A DNA stretch of 64,000 bases, taken from Planifilum fimeticola (lineage in GTDB: Bacteria; Bacillota; Bacilli; Thermoactinomycetales; DSM-44946). Below the pieces are notes generated by a model. The model saw only the letters and a program-made list of their open reading frames with translations, searched no databases and was not told the DNA's origin. The DNA lies in the NCBI RefSeq assembly GCF_003001905.1, contig NZ_PVNE01000005.1, positions 84,174 through 148,173 of the forward strand. The letters are read 5' to 3'. The translations under genes were made by a program, and so were the position numbers. Below are positions 1-8,292 of this stretch, one piece after another; the first letter of the stretch is position 1, and each line of letters opens with the position of its first letter.

Positions 1-774
1 CTCTTTGCTCTCCGGCGCTCCGATATAGGAAAGGACGATCATTCGAGGAGGATTTTCGCTTCCCCGGGAAACGGCCAACAGCGCGCCCATGTTCATCTCT
101 TCAAGCCGGTTTTCATCCAGAATCTCCACCTCTAGACCGTGCCGCTTCGCCACGTCCGCGGCCCGCTCCGCCAAGGCTGCAGGGGTGAGCAGATTCGCCG
201 GCTCGTTGACCCAGGTGCGGGCCAAGTTGGTGGCGCGGGCAAACACCCTCCCCCGCACCAGGCCGGCATCCGCTCCGGACGGGGACAAGCCTGAGAGGGA
301 GAGGAAAACGGTGGATAGGGACGCTTCCTTGTTTTCCTCCTTGTATCCCTCGTAAGTATACGCCCCGAGCTCCACGCCCTCCACTGCCGCCTGAACGAGA
401 TCGGAAGCGTTTTTTCCCTCCGCGAGGGACTCGGGCAAGGCAATTCCCAGATGCTTCAACCCCCGTTCCACCGCCTTCCGGGCGACGGCAGCAAGCCCAT
501 TGCGCAGACGGTCCACATCCAGCTCCTTTTCCTTCCCCATTCCCAGAACAAAAACCCGTTTGGCGGGAATCTTGTCCCATGTGTGCAGCAGGGTGATTTC
601 CCCGTATTTTCCGGTGATCTCTCCATCCGCAATCAATCGGGAAATCCGGAAATCCAACACCTCGTCCACTGCCCTCGCATCTTCGCGAACGGTCTTGCCG
701 CCTTCGGTGTGCAGGACGACGACCCCGTCGACAGCCAATTGGGGCAACGATTCCTGGGTCACTTTCCACTCCAA
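1..774 (-). CDS. pepA: Leucyl aminopeptidase (M17 family), 5' part
   Basis: Cytosolic metallo-aminopeptidase that removes N-terminal residues from peptides. The visible 258 residues are the N-terminal macro-like domain plus the start of the catalytic domain; the family signature WVNEPANLLTP is at about residues 193-203 and is followed by a typical LEVEILDE strand. The metal-binding NTDAEGR motif lies beyond the left edge. The start is TTG at 774, chosen because GAGGAGG sits 9-10 bases upstream and no ATG is in frame nearby. Runs off the window. Family assignment is confident; completeness cannot be judged. Confidence 0.88.
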   Translation of the reverse strand, partial: MEWKVTQESLPQLAVDGVVVLHTEGGKTVREDARAVDEVLDFRISRLIADGEITGKYGEITLLHTWDKIPAKRVFVLGMGKEKELDVDRLRNGLAAVARKAVERGLKHLGIALPESLAEGKNASDLVQAAVEGVELGAYTYEGYKEENKEASLSTVFLSLSGLSPSGADAGLVRGRVFARATNLARTWVNEPANLLTPAALAERAADVAKRHGLEVEILDENRLEEMNMGALLAVSRGSENPPRMIVLSYIGAPESKE

Positions 775-907
775 AGTTCCGGCCTCCTCTTCCCATTTTT
801 CACCGCAACAGAAAAAAGTGCACCTCTTGCGAGATACACTTCAACCTTCGACACGATGTTTCCCAATCCTTTTTTCCGAGAGGCCGGTTCCATGAAGCAA
901 CAGCTGC

Positions 908-1123
908 CTACAGGGCTTCCAGCATCAACATTTCCCGGCGAAGTTCCTCCAGGCGTGCCTTGCACTGATCTATGCGATGGGTGTTGTTTTCAATCAAAGC
1001 TTCGTACAGCAGGGCCAGCTCGTAATCCAGCTCCAGTCGGAGAACGGGGATCCGTTTCTCCGGCTCCCGGCACTTGTACGCTTTAATCACCTCTTCCACA
1101 GTTCCGCTGCACCCCTTTTTCAT
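908..1123 (-). CDS. Small hypothetical helical protein
   Basis: About 71 residues, rich in Glu, Leu and Arg, ending in an amphipathic helix (CKARLEELRREMLMLEAL) that could form a coiled coil. Codon use over the last 60 codons is strongly coding-like. The start is uncertain: ATG at 1123 has no clear ribosome-binding site, a GTG at 1099 has AAGGGG 12 bases upstream, and the frame stays open back to TTG 1351. No family recognised. It sits between pepA and the divergent UPF0637 gene. Confidence 0.5.
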   Translation of the reverse strand: MKKGCSGTVEEVIKAYKCREPEKRIPVLRLELDYELALLYEALIENNTHRIDQCKARLEELRREMLMLEAL

Positions 1124-1468
1124 GGTTTGGTGCCAACCCGGATCGGGACCGCCATCTCCATCATTTTCCATGACCGATTCTGGATACAGGATGCCCCCCT
1201 GATGATCAAAATAAACCCCTGCTCGCCAAAACGGGTGCCGGCAGCCCGAAGACGGGGAAAATGACATACCCGCTTTTCCGATTCCCGAGGAGCCTCTTCC
1301 TCTCGACGGAGGAACGGGAACTCTTTCTTCCACAATACGTTCAATTCTCAAAGAAGGTAACGGCCCCTTTCCCCCAACCTCACACCATACATGCCTTTCC
1401 GTTCTGCTTTTTGGGTCCCGTCTTCCTTTATGCTAGAATGAAGAAAAGCGCTTGGCAGGTGAAAATCC

Positions 1469-2116
1469 ATGAAACCGGTCGGTTTCACCGAGGAAGATTT
1501 CGATGTATTCACCATCCCCGGTCTCGACTCCCGGATGGCGGCCCTGAAGGAGCGCGTCCGTCCGAAACTGGAAGCGATCGGGGAAACCGTGGTTCCCTTC
1601 CTGTCCTCCCGGCTCGGGGAACCGGTCTACGCGCACGTGGCCAAACATGCCCGGCGGACCGTTCATCCCCCGGATGACACCTGGGTGGCCTGGGCAACCA
1701 ACAAGCGGGGCTACAAAGCTCATCCCCATTTTCAGACGGGTCTGTGGCAAACCCATCTGTTCATTGTGTTCGCCCTGATTTATGAGTCCCCGGACAAGGG
1801 GGCCTTCGCCCGCAATCTGAAAGAACGGCTGAATGAAATCTGGCCGTCGATTCCCGACCATTTCCTGCTGTCGGATGATCACACGAAGCCGGATGCGGTT
1901 CGGAAGGGGGACCTGTCCCTCGACCAGGTGCGGCAGCGCTTGGACCGGTTGGAAACCGTAAAGAAGGCGGAATTCCTGTGCGGCATCCACCTGGACCGCA
2001 ACGACCCGGTGGTGGGAGACCCGGACCGACTCGTAAACACCATTGAAGAGACCATCGACAAACTTCTTCCCCTCTACCGGCTCGCCGCGAAAGTAGGGGT
2101 GCACCCGGGAGGATAA
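1469..2116 (+). CDS. yktB: UPF0637 / DUF1054 family protein (YktB-like)
   Basis: 215-residue cytoplasmic protein of unknown function matching the UPF0637 family (B. subtilis YktB). The N-terminal FTEEDFDVF and GLDSRM segments and the PHFQTGLWQTHLFI stretch near residue 90 are typical. Length agrees with the family (about 210). ATG 1469 follows the weak purine stretch GGCAGGTG. It stands alone and ends before a symmetrical terminator at 2213-2239 shared with the convergent PhzF-like gene. Confidence 0.85.
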   Translation: MKPVGFTEEDFDVFTIPGLDSRMAALKERVRPKLEAIGETVVPFLSSRLGEPVYAHVAKHARRTVHPPDDTWVAWATNKRGYKAHPHFQTGLWQTHLFIVFALIYESPDKGAFARNLKERLNEIWPSIPDHFLLSDDHTKPDAVRKGDLSLDQVRQRLDRLETVKKAEFLCGIHLDRNDPVVGDPDRLVNTIEETIDKLLPLYRLAAKVGVHPGG

Positions 2117-2212
2117 TCGAAAAAATGCCCTCGCGGAAGCGAAACAGGGATTTCCTGCGAACCCGCGCCGGAAACTGTCCCTCGTCACGCTTTCCGGAGA
2201 GGCAAGAGCGAG

Positions 2213-2239
2213 AAAAACCCGCTCCAACAGCGGGTTTTT
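2213..2239. terminator. Bidirectional intrinsic terminator
   Basis: AAAAACCCGCT and AGCGGGTTTTT form an 11-bp stem with a 5-base loop. It has A-runs on one side and T-runs on the other, so it can serve both convergent genes (1469-2116 plus, 2281-3114 minus). Confidence 0.85.
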
Positions 2240-2280
2240 CTCATCCGGAATCTGCGCCGTCCATCGATGGGCTTTTCCGA

Positions 2281-3114
2281 TCAATCCGACTCGACAAGAG
2301 TTCCCCGCACCAACACGTCCACCGGACTCCCCAGCCACACCGACGGGGAGGCGGGGCTCCACCGGAGCCGGAGGCATCCCCTTTTTTCCGTTTCCGCCTG
2401 CCCCTGCTCCACCCGCACCCGCCCGGACAAACCCAACGGCCGAAACCGGTGGTAACCGATCAATCCGAGAGCCGCCCCTCCGGTCGCCGCATCTTCGCCT
2501 CCCCCCAGGGAAGTGGTGAAGACCCGCAAAGCGATGAGCCCCCCATCCACCACGGCAAAAAAGCAAAGCCCTTTTAAACCTTGCTCCCGGCAAATCTTCA
2601 AGACGGTTTCCGGCGATAAGGTCAACCGATACAGAGCGTCCGGGGAAGGAAGGGGGATGTACAGCCGCGGCCGGGCTCCGCCGGTGACGGCTGGTTCCCC
2701 GGCCAGAAGCCCCTCCCCCAGTCCCAGCCGGGAGAGGACGGATCGGTCCTCCAGCGGACGGGCCGCCTCCACCTCCTGACGGATCCAATAAAGACCTTCG
2801 TCCCGGTGCACCACCGCCGCACCGACCGCCGTTTCAAAGGAGCAACCCCCCGGCCCCGCCATTTCCTGCAGCGTCGCCGCCCCGGCCAGGAGGGTCTGGG
2901 TGCAGAAAGACAGCTCCTCGAAGGGGGAAAACGTCCGGTGAATCCAATTTCCCGATTCGCCCCTCCAGACGAAACAGGTGTCCGGAAATCCCAGCCGACG
3001 GGCGATATACCGGCAGTCCCCGGGACTGGGCGGCTCGGGACAAACCACCACCCCCGTCAAATTCCCCTGCATCGATTCCCGGTGAAACACCCGGGCCAGA
3101 AAAACCTTTTTCAT
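2281..3114 (-). CDS. PhzF-family isomerase/epimerase-like protein
   Basis: 277 residues with the two-lobed PhzF (diaminopimelate epimerase-like) fold pattern: N-terminal ARVFHRESMQGNLTGVVV, a FSPFEELSFCTQTLLAGAA segment near residue 60, and a C-terminal GRVRVEQG strand. Canonical PhzF proteins read GNPAGVV and FTP..E..LCGHATL; here Thr and Gln replace parts of these motifs, though the acidic residue equivalent to the PhzF general acid (Glu in SPFEE) remains. The start is ATG 3114, 8 bases after GGCGGAGGAA; further ATGs upstream lack a site. The substrate is unknown. An AT-rich promoter zone with TATAAT lies at about 3240-3290. Confidence 0.72.
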   Translation of the reverse strand: MKKVFLARVFHRESMQGNLTGVVVCPEPPSPGDCRYIARRLGFPDTCFVWRGESGNWIHRTFSPFEELSFCTQTLLAGAATLQEMAGPGGCSFETAVGAAVVHRDEGLYWIRQEVEAARPLEDRSVLSRLGLGEGLLAGEPAVTGGARPRLYIPLPSPDALYRLTLSPETVLKICREQGLKGLCFFAVVDGGLIALRVFTTSLGGGEDAATGGAALGLIGYHRFRPLGLSGRVRVEQGQAETEKRGCLRLRWSPASPSVWLGSPVDVLVRGTLVESD

Positions 3115-3302
3115 TTCCGATTCCTCCGCCATCTCCATCTCCGATTTCCTTTCGGTATCCGGATGAGGATTGGATGGGAAACTTCCGGAGCCGGAAACAT
3201 CCGGTCACGGAAATTCTTTGGCCATTCGCACCTTTTGTTTGATGTTGTATTATAACAATAATATAATATAAACATAAATTATATAACAGGCCCTGCCGGA
3301 CA

Positions 3303-3330
3303 AAAAAAGAAAAACCCGCCCGAAGGCGGG
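3303..3330 (-). terminator. Terminator of korAB
   Basis: On the minus strand CCCGCCTTCGGGCGGG is followed by TTTTTCTTTTTTT, 20 bases after the korB stop. Confidence 0.88.
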
Positions 3331-3349
3331 AGATCTTGGGTGCTCTCGA

Positions 3350-4216
3350 TCAGCGATAGCTCTGCAGCAGGGCCTGTGCGTCTTCCTCCTTCAGTCGGAG
3401 ATCCACCTTGGCCGTAGCCACCTCGCTCGCCCCGATCATCTCCTCGTGGAAGACGGGGCGTTCCTGTTTATACAGGACCCCGGTGACCACTCCTTTCGTT
3501 TCATGCAGGAGGCGAAGGGCTCCTTCCCGATCGGTCGGATCGTAATCCTCCCGTTCGTCCAGATTGACCAGCGTTTCCTTGAACCAGTCATAGGTGTTCA
3601 CCTTGTTGAAGGTGACGCACGGGCTGAAGCAGTTGACCAAGGCGAAACCGCGATGGCGGATCGCTTCTTCGAAAAGGCGCGTCATCTGCTTTACATCTCC
3701 GGAAAAGGCCTGAGCCACAAAGCTGGCGCCGTTGACAATGGCGGTTTCCACCGCCTTGACCGGCTCCTCCGCGGAACCCTGCGGCGAAGTCTTCGACTTG
3801 AACCCTCGTTCGCTGGTCGGGGAAAGCTGTCCGGTGGTCAGACCGTAGATGTGGTTGTCCATCACGATGTAGGTCAGGTCGATGTTGCGCCGCACCGCGT
3901 GGACGAAGTGCCCCATCCCGATCCCGTATCCGTCGCCGTCTCCCCCGGCGGCGATCACCGTGAGGTCCTGGTTGGCCAGTTTCACCCCCGTCGCCGTTGG
4001 CAATGCCCGCCCGTGGAGGCTGTGGAAACCGTAGGAACCGAAGTGTTGGGAGATTTTCCCCGAACATCCGATCCCCGAAACCAGAACCACTTCCTCCGGA
4101 GCCAACCCCAGGTCGGCACAAGCCTTTTGCAGGGAAGACAACACCGCGTAGTCGCCGCACCCGGGACACCAGGTGGGTCGATTGTTCGTTCGGAAATCCT
4201 TGATGGTCGCCATCAC
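3350..4216 (-). CDS. korB: 2-oxoacid:ferredoxin oxidoreductase, beta subunit
   Basis: Thiamine-diphosphate subunit of a 2-oxoglutarate/2-oxoacid:ferredoxin oxidoreductase, which oxidatively decarboxylates 2-oxoacids to acyl-CoA with ferredoxin as acceptor. WCPGCGDYAVL is at residues 17-27 and the TPP-binding GDGDGYGIGMGHF at about 93-105. 288 residues, the normal length. It overlaps the upstream alpha-subunit gene by 4 bases (ATGA), giving translational coupling in a two-gene operon. 2-Oxoglutarate is the likely substrate by analogy to Bacillales KorB, but this cannot be proved from sequence. Confidence 0.92.
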   Translation of the reverse strand: MMATIKDFRTNNRPTWCPGCGDYAVLSSLQKACADLGLAPEEVVLVSGIGCSGKISQHFGSYGFHSLHGRALPTATGVKLANQDLTVIAAGGDGDGYGIGMGHFVHAVRRNIDLTYIVMDNHIYGLTTGQLSPTSERGFKSKTSPQGSAEEPVKAVETAIVNGASFVAQAFSGDVKQMTRLFEEAIRHRGFALVNCFSPCVTFNKVNTYDWFKETLVNLDEREDYDPTDREGALRLLHETKGVVTGVLYKQERPVFHEEMIGASEVATAKVDLRLKEEDAQALLQSYR

Positions 4217-5976
4217 GCCGTCACCCCTTCCTCCTGATGAACATGCCCGAGGATCTCCTTCACCGTGAAGGGATCTCCGCTGAACTTCAGGCAGCTGACG
4301 ATTTTGTCGTGGAACCCGACCCGGGCGCGGATCCGTTCGGCGAGCTGGCCGGTGGCGTTGTTCTCCACCACCAGAATGCGCTCCGCTCCCTCAAGAACTC
4401 GTTTCACCGAAGCATCCGGGAAGGGATTCAACACCCGGAGCTGCAGGTGTCCCGTCCGGATTCCCTTGCTGCGCAGGACTTCGACGGCCTCTCGAATCTG
4501 GGCGGCGGTGGATCCGAAACCGACCAGCGTCCATTCGGTGGTTTCCGGGCCGTCGTAGCTGTATCCGATGGCATCCGCGTCAAATCCCTTCAACTTGCGC
4601 AAGCGCTTACTCATCTGCTCCACCCGGGTCCGGGGATCCTCGATCTCCTCGATGGCACCGTCATCGTGCTCGTTGCTCAAAGCGACGAAGCGGCCGTTTT
4701 TCTGACCCGGAATCGAGCGTTTGGAAATTCCCGACTCGGTCACGGTGTAGCGGCGATATGCCCCCGGAGCCAACTGGGCCAGCTCTTCATCGGAAATCAA
4801 CTCGCCGCGATCGATGCGGACCGACGAGAAATCAATCGCTTTCACGGGCACCGATTGCTTGGACATGCCCAGGAACATGTCGGTGGCCACGATCACGGGA
4901 CATTGATACTTCTCCGCCAGGTTAAAGGCTTCGGCGGTGTATCGGAAGCACTCCTCCACGGTGGTGGGGGTCAGTACGATCCGAGGAATCTCCCCGTGGG
5001 AACCGTGCAACAATTCATTCAGGTCGGACTGCTCCGTCTTGGTCGGCAAACCGGTTCCCGGACCGCCCCGCATCACATCCACCACGACCAGCGGAGTCTC
5101 GGTGATGCCGGACAGGCCGATCGCCTCCTGCATGAGGGAAATGCCCGGGCCGGAAGTGGAAGTCATCGCCCGCACGCCCGCATAGTTGGCGCCGATCGCC
5201 ATGATGCAGGCAGCGATCTCATCCTCCGCCTGGATCACTTTCCCGCCGAACCGGGGGAAGTGAGCCAGCGCCGCATACATGATCTCCGTCGCCGGCGTGA
5301 TCGGATAAGCGGCGAGAAAACGGCATCCGGCAGCCAACGCCCCCAACGCGACGGCCTCGTTTCCGGAGAGGTAAAGGTGTCCTCCCCCGTCTTCCTCGGG
5401 TTCCGGATCCGGCAGCTCCTTCAGCTGGCCGAAATGGGCGAGGGCATAGTCGTATCCCTTCTGCACGGCCTCCTTGTTCTTTGCAACCACCTGCTCCCCT
5501 TTTTTGCCGAAACGATCCTCAATCAATGAATCGAAGGCATCCGGCGAAAGACCGACCAAACCGGCGGACACGCCGCAAGCGATCATGTTTTTCATGATCG
5601 GGCTGCCCACTTCCTTGGCCATCTCCGTCACCGGAACCGGGCAGAGGCGGATGTTCTTTCCCTCCGGGGCCTTGAGCGACCGAATCCGGCTCGAGTCGTA
5701 AATGAGAGCCGCCCCCTCATTCAGCTCCCAGCCGTTTTCGTCCACTGTCCGCTGATCGAAAGCGATCAGAATATCCAACCCGTCTCCGTGATATCCCGTC
5801 TTCCGGGGAGTGACGCGAACCTTGTAATTGGTGTGTCCTCCCTTGATCAGGGACATGAAGTGACGGTAGGCAAAGACGTAATGTCCCCGCCGGTTCAGCG
5901 CCATGGCGAAAATCTCGCCGGTGCTGTCAATCCCCTCCCCTTGGGCACCGCCCACTTTCCAGGTCAATTCTGTCAT
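4213..5976 (-). CDS. korA: 2-oxoacid:ferredoxin oxidoreductase, fused gamma-alpha subunit
   Basis: About 587 residues: an N-terminal gamma domain (residues 1-190, GGAQGEGIDSTGEIFA) fused to the alpha (pyrimidine-binding) domain, which carries GNEAVALGALAAGCRF and TSTSGPGISLMQEA. This fusion is the usual form in Firmicutes. GTG 5988 and ATG 5976 are both possible; ATG 5976 with AGGTGA 9 bases upstream is preferred. The downstream partner is korB (ATGA overlap). Together they form a soluble complex feeding electrons from 2-oxoacids to ferredoxin. Confidence 0.91.
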   Translation of the reverse strand: MTELTWKVGGAQGEGIDSTGEIFAMALNRRGHYVFAYRHFMSLIKGGHTNYKVRVTPRKTGYHGDGLDILIAFDQRTVDENGWELNEGAALIYDSSRIRSLKAPEGKNIRLCPVPVTEMAKEVGSPIMKNMIACGVSAGLVGLSPDAFDSLIEDRFGKKGEQVVAKNKEAVQKGYDYALAHFGQLKELPDPEPEEDGGGHLYLSGNEAVALGALAAGCRFLAAYPITPATEIMYAALAHFPRFGGKVIQAEDEIAACIMAIGANYAGVRAMTSTSGPGISLMQEAIGLSGITETPLVVVDVMRGGPGTGLPTKTEQSDLNELLHGSHGEIPRIVLTPTTVEECFRYTAEAFNLAEKYQCPVIVATDMFLGMSKQSVPVKAIDFSSVRIDRGELISDEELAQLAPGAYRRYTVTESGISKRSIPGQKNGRFVALSNEHDDGAIEEIEDPRTRVEQMSKRLRKLKGFDADAIGYSYDGPETTEWTLVGFGSTAAQIREAVEVLRSKGIRTGHLQLRVLNPFPDASVKRVLEGAERILVVENNATGQLAERIRARVGFHDKIVSCLKFSGDPFTVKEILGHVHQEEGVTA

Positions 5977-5988
5977 GGTCTGTTTCAC

Positions 5989-6296
5989 CTTCCTCCGACT
6001 TTGATATATAACAGACCTCCGCGTTTTTCGGCGGACAGCGGTTTCAGCCGCTCCCTGTCAAGCTAAGCTTATCGAAATAAACCATGTTTTTCAACAGGTC
6101 GAAGGGGGAACCGGCCTCATTTTTTGCCGAGATCCGAGAAAACTGTCCCAATCAATGCCGACGAGGTGTTACATCATGTTTCTTTCCCCGAAATTCCCTT
6201 GCAAAAACATTCGGAAATCCGATCGGGTTTTGACCCGCCCTCCCCGTCCGCTTTAAAGGCGGATTTTTCCGGCATCCCAGGGGCCGATTATGCCTT
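5989..6296. other. Intergenic region between korA and the decarboxylase gene
   Basis: About 300 bases between divergent genes. It holds the korA leader with GGAGGAAGGTGA, a TTGACA-like element on the minus strand near 6058, and on the plus strand a short hairpin plus T-run at about 6248-6271 (TCCGC-TTTAA-GGCGGATTTTT), which may be a weak terminator. No gene seen. Confidence 0.5.
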
Positions 6297-6323
6297 TTGA
6301 TCTCTCCGGGCATCTGATATACT
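6297..6323 (+). promoter_or_regulatory. Extended -10 promoter for the decarboxylase gene
   Basis: TTGATC at 6297-6302 and TGATATACT at 6315-6323 (extended TGn plus TATACT) with a 15-base spacer. Transcription would start near 6330, which excludes the upstream ATG 6290 and supports TTG 6362 as the true start. Confidence 0.6.
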
Positions 6324-6361
6324 TATTGTCGTTAATTCTGGAAAGGCAGGCGGAAACACCC

Positions 6362-7822
6362 TTGAACAATCGGCAACAACTCACGCCACTGTTTACGCGG
6401 CTGAAAGAACATGCAGCAAGAAACCCCCTTCAATTCCACATTCCCGGACACAAAAAGGGACAGGGGATGGACCCGGAGTTTCGCGATTTCATGGGAGAGC
6501 GCGCCCTGTCCATCGATTTGATCAACATCGCACCGCTGGATGATTTGCACCATCCCCACGGTCCCATTCAGGAGGCGCAAAAGCTCGCGGCCGAAGCCTT
6601 CGGGGCGGATCACACCTTTTTTTCCGTCCAGGGCACCAGCGGAGCGATCATGACGATGGTCCTTTCCGTCTGTTCGCCCGGCGACAAGATCATCGTTCCG
6701 CGTAACGTGCACAAATCGGTATTGACCGCCATCATCTTGGCCGGGGGGCATCCCGTGTTCGTTCATCCGGTGATGGACGAGCAGCTGGGCATCGCCCACG
6801 GCGTCACCGTCCAGGACGTGGAACGAACCCTGCGGACGCACCCGGATGCCAAAGCGGTTCTTCTCATCAATCCCACCTACTACGGGATTGCCGGAAATTT
6901 GGCGGAAATCGTCGAGACGGTTCATCGATGGAACATCCCCGTTTTGGTGGATGAAGCCCACGGGGTCCACACCCACTTTCACGAACGGCTGCCCCTGTCC
7001 GCCATGCAGGCCGGAGCGGATATGGCGGCCACCAGCATGCACAAGCTGGGCGGATCCCTCACGCAAAGTTCCATCCTCAACATCCGGTCTCAGCGGGTCA
7101 ACCCGCGGCGGGTACAGTCGATCATCAGCATGCTGACCACCACATCCACGTCGTATCTTCTCCTGGCATCCCTCGATGCCGCCCGGCGGCATCTGGCCAC
7201 GCGCGGGAAGGAAATGCTGGACCGAACCCTCTCTCTCGCCGCCCTGGCCCGGGAGCGAATCAATGCCATCCCCGGCCTCAATTGCGTCGGCAGGGAAATC
7301 CTGGGGAGCGACGCCGTTTACGACCTGGATGAAACCAAATTGACCATCCACCTGAAAGGACTGGGAATTAACGGATACGATGCGGAAAAGTGGCTCAGGA
7401 GCCGCTGGAACATCGAGGTGGAATTGAGCGATCTCTACAACATCCTCTGCATTATCACCCCGGGGGACACCCCGGAGACGATCGACACCCTGGTCCGGGC
7501 GCTTGCGGAACTTTCCAGAGAATACTACACAGCAGGCCGAAGGAACCGGATCAGCATCCGCTTGCCGGATATCCCTGAACTGGTCCTTTCTCCGCGGGAC
7601 GCCTTCTACGCGAAAACCACCACGGTTCCCTTCGATGAATCCGCCGGAAGAATCATCGCCGAATTCATCATGATTTACCCTCCCGGCATACCGGTTCTCC
7701 TTCCGGGAGAGCGAATCACCCGCACCAACATCAACTACATCCGGGAACACATGCGGGTGGGACTCCCTGTCCAGGGACCGGAAGACCCGGAAATCCGGAT
7801 GATCCGCGTCATCGACGAATAG
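6362..7822 (+). CDS. speA: Orn/Lys/Arg decarboxylase family protein (SpeA-like)
   Basis: PLP-dependent fold-type I decarboxylase, probably arginine decarboxylase giving agmatine for polyamine synthesis; lysine or ornithine are alternatives. 486 residues from TTG 6362, matching the Bacillus SpeA/YaaO length. The N-terminus has FHIPGHKKGQGMDPEF; the PLP lysine is in TSMHKLGGSLTQ at about residue 229; DEAHGVH holds the PLP-contacting Asp. TTG was chosen because AGGCAGGCGG precedes it by 8 bases and the promoter overlaps the earlier ATG. Monocistronic, ended by a strong terminator. Confidence 0.88.
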   Translation: MNNRQQLTPLFTRLKEHAARNPLQFHIPGHKKGQGMDPEFRDFMGERALSIDLINIAPLDDLHHPHGPIQEAQKLAAEAFGADHTFFSVQGTSGAIMTMVLSVCSPGDKIIVPRNVHKSVLTAIILAGGHPVFVHPVMDEQLGIAHGVTVQDVERTLRTHPDAKAVLLINPTYYGIAGNLAEIVETVHRWNIPVLVDEAHGVHTHFHERLPLSAMQAGADMAATSMHKLGGSLTQSSILNIRSQRVNPRRVQSIISMLTTTSTSYLLLASLDAARRHLATRGKEMLDRTLSLAALARERINAIPGLNCVGREILGSDAVYDLDETKLTIHLKGLGINGYDAEKWLRSRWNIEVELSDLYNILCIITPGDTPETIDTLVRALAELSREYYTAGRRNRISIRLPDIPELVLSPRDAFYAKTTTVPFDESAGRIIAEFIMIYPPGIPVLLPGERITRTNINYIREHMRVGLPVQGPEDPEIRMIRVIDE

Positions 7823-7842
7823 GACAAAGAATAGCACAAAAT

Positions 7843-7862
7843 AAAAAACCCCCTCTGGGGTT
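7843..7862 (-). terminator. Terminator of the SR1-like transcript
   Basis: On the minus strand AACCCC-AGAG-GGGGTT runs into TTTTTTATTTT. It lies head-to-head with the decarboxylase terminator. Confidence 0.8.
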
Positions 7863-7864
7863 CA

Positions 7865-7896
7865 ACCCGCGTCTTTTCCGGACACGGGTTTTTTTG
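7865..7896 (+). terminator. Terminator of the decarboxylase gene
   Basis: ACCCGCGTC and GACACGGGT form a 9-bp stem with one G-T pair, followed by TTTTTTT. Confidence 0.88.
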
Positions 7897-7933
7897 TATG
7901 GGGATGGCCGATTTCCTTACATGAAAAGGTTTG

Positions 7934-8056
7934 TCAACGCTCTTCCATCGAATTCTCTTCCTTGCACCCCGGGCACTTTCCGTACAGAACTCCGGCCTTT
8001 TCCGTCTCCAGGTAATCGATGATCTCATCACAGCTTTGGCAGACGATCACTTCCAT
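7934..8056 (-). CDS. SR1P-type small peptide with two CxxC knuckles
   Basis: A 40-residue peptide beginning MEVIVCQSCDEIIDYLE, with CQSC near the N-terminus and CPGC at residues 28-31, plus VLYGKC. This pattern matches SR1P (39 residues), which in B. subtilis binds the glycolytic GAPDH GapA and alters its partner binding, including RNase J1. GGAGAGGAG lies about 10 bases before ATG 8056. It is the sole coding frame of a short, strongly promoted transcript carrying a catabolite-control site, fitting a link to carbon metabolism. Family match is by recalled pattern, so moderately sure. Confidence 0.78.
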   Translation of the reverse strand: MEVIVCQSCDEIIDYLETEKAGVLYGKCPGCKEENSMEER

Positions 8057-8088
8057 CGTACTTTCGTCTCCTCTCCCGGAAGCTTGAC

Positions 8089-8102
8089 TGAAAGCGCTTT
8101 AA
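8089..8102 (-). promoter_or_regulatory. Candidate cre (CcpA) site just downstream of the SR1-like start
   Basis: TGAAAGCGCTTTAA is nearly the symmetrical cre core TGAAAGCGCTTTCA. It lies about 10-23 bases after the predicted start, a position where CcpA would repress by roadblock. Confidence 0.65.
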
Positions 8103-8118
8103 TTGGTATGACACTTAT

Positions 8119-8147
8119 AGTATAATAAGTTATACCATAATCGTCAA
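8119..8147 (-). promoter_or_regulatory. Strong promoter of the SR1-like RNA
   Basis: TTGACG (8147-8142), a 17-base spacer and TATACT (8124-8119) on the minus strand. The -10 is embedded in the inverted repeat ACTTAT-AGTATA-ATAAGT (8113-8130). The segment AGTGTCATACC (minus strand, 8115-8105) matches 9 of 11 positions of the CcpN consensus TRTGHYATAYW. Confidence 0.8.
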
Positions 8148-8183
8148 CAGGGGTCGATTAAGATCATATCCCCCATAAAAAAA

Positions 8184-8209
8184 CAAAAAAAGGGTGAATC
8201 GATTCACCC
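8184..8209 (-). terminator. Terminator after the DUF3055-like gene
   Basis: A perfect palindrome GGGTGAA-TCGA-TTCACCC (8192-8209) followed on the minus strand by TTTTTTTGTTTTTTT. A second partial copy (AATCGATTCACCCGG) recurs at about 8263-8277. Confidence 0.85.
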
Positions 8210-8292
8210 GGTCGCCGGCACGGTCTCCTTCCGGATTCCGCGCCTTTCCGATTCGGCGGGAAAATCGATTCACCCGGCTTCATCCCGGCATC

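Larger units (their letters stand above)
7842..8112 (-). ncRNA. SR1-like dual-function RNA (transcript encoding SR1P)
   Basis: A predicted RNA of about 270 nt runs from the promoter at 8119-8147 (start near 8112) to the hairpin at 7847-7862 (AACCCC-CTCT-GGGGTT on the plus strand), which is followed on the minus strand by T6. Its only good coding frame is the 40-residue SR1P-type peptide at 7934-8056. In B. subtilis, SR1 is a 205-nt base-pairing RNA that also encodes SR1P. Whether this RNA also pairs with an mRNA is inference. Confidence 0.65.

Noticed and set aside
113..796. 227-codon minus-strand frame over pepA
   Set aside because: Arg/Gly-rich with no family features; another frame gives a clear leucyl aminopeptidase.
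7934..8056. Considering the region after the decarboxylase as non-coding only
   Set aside because: A 40-codon frame with two CxxC motifs, a good ribosome-binding site and a strong promoter shows it is a real small gene.
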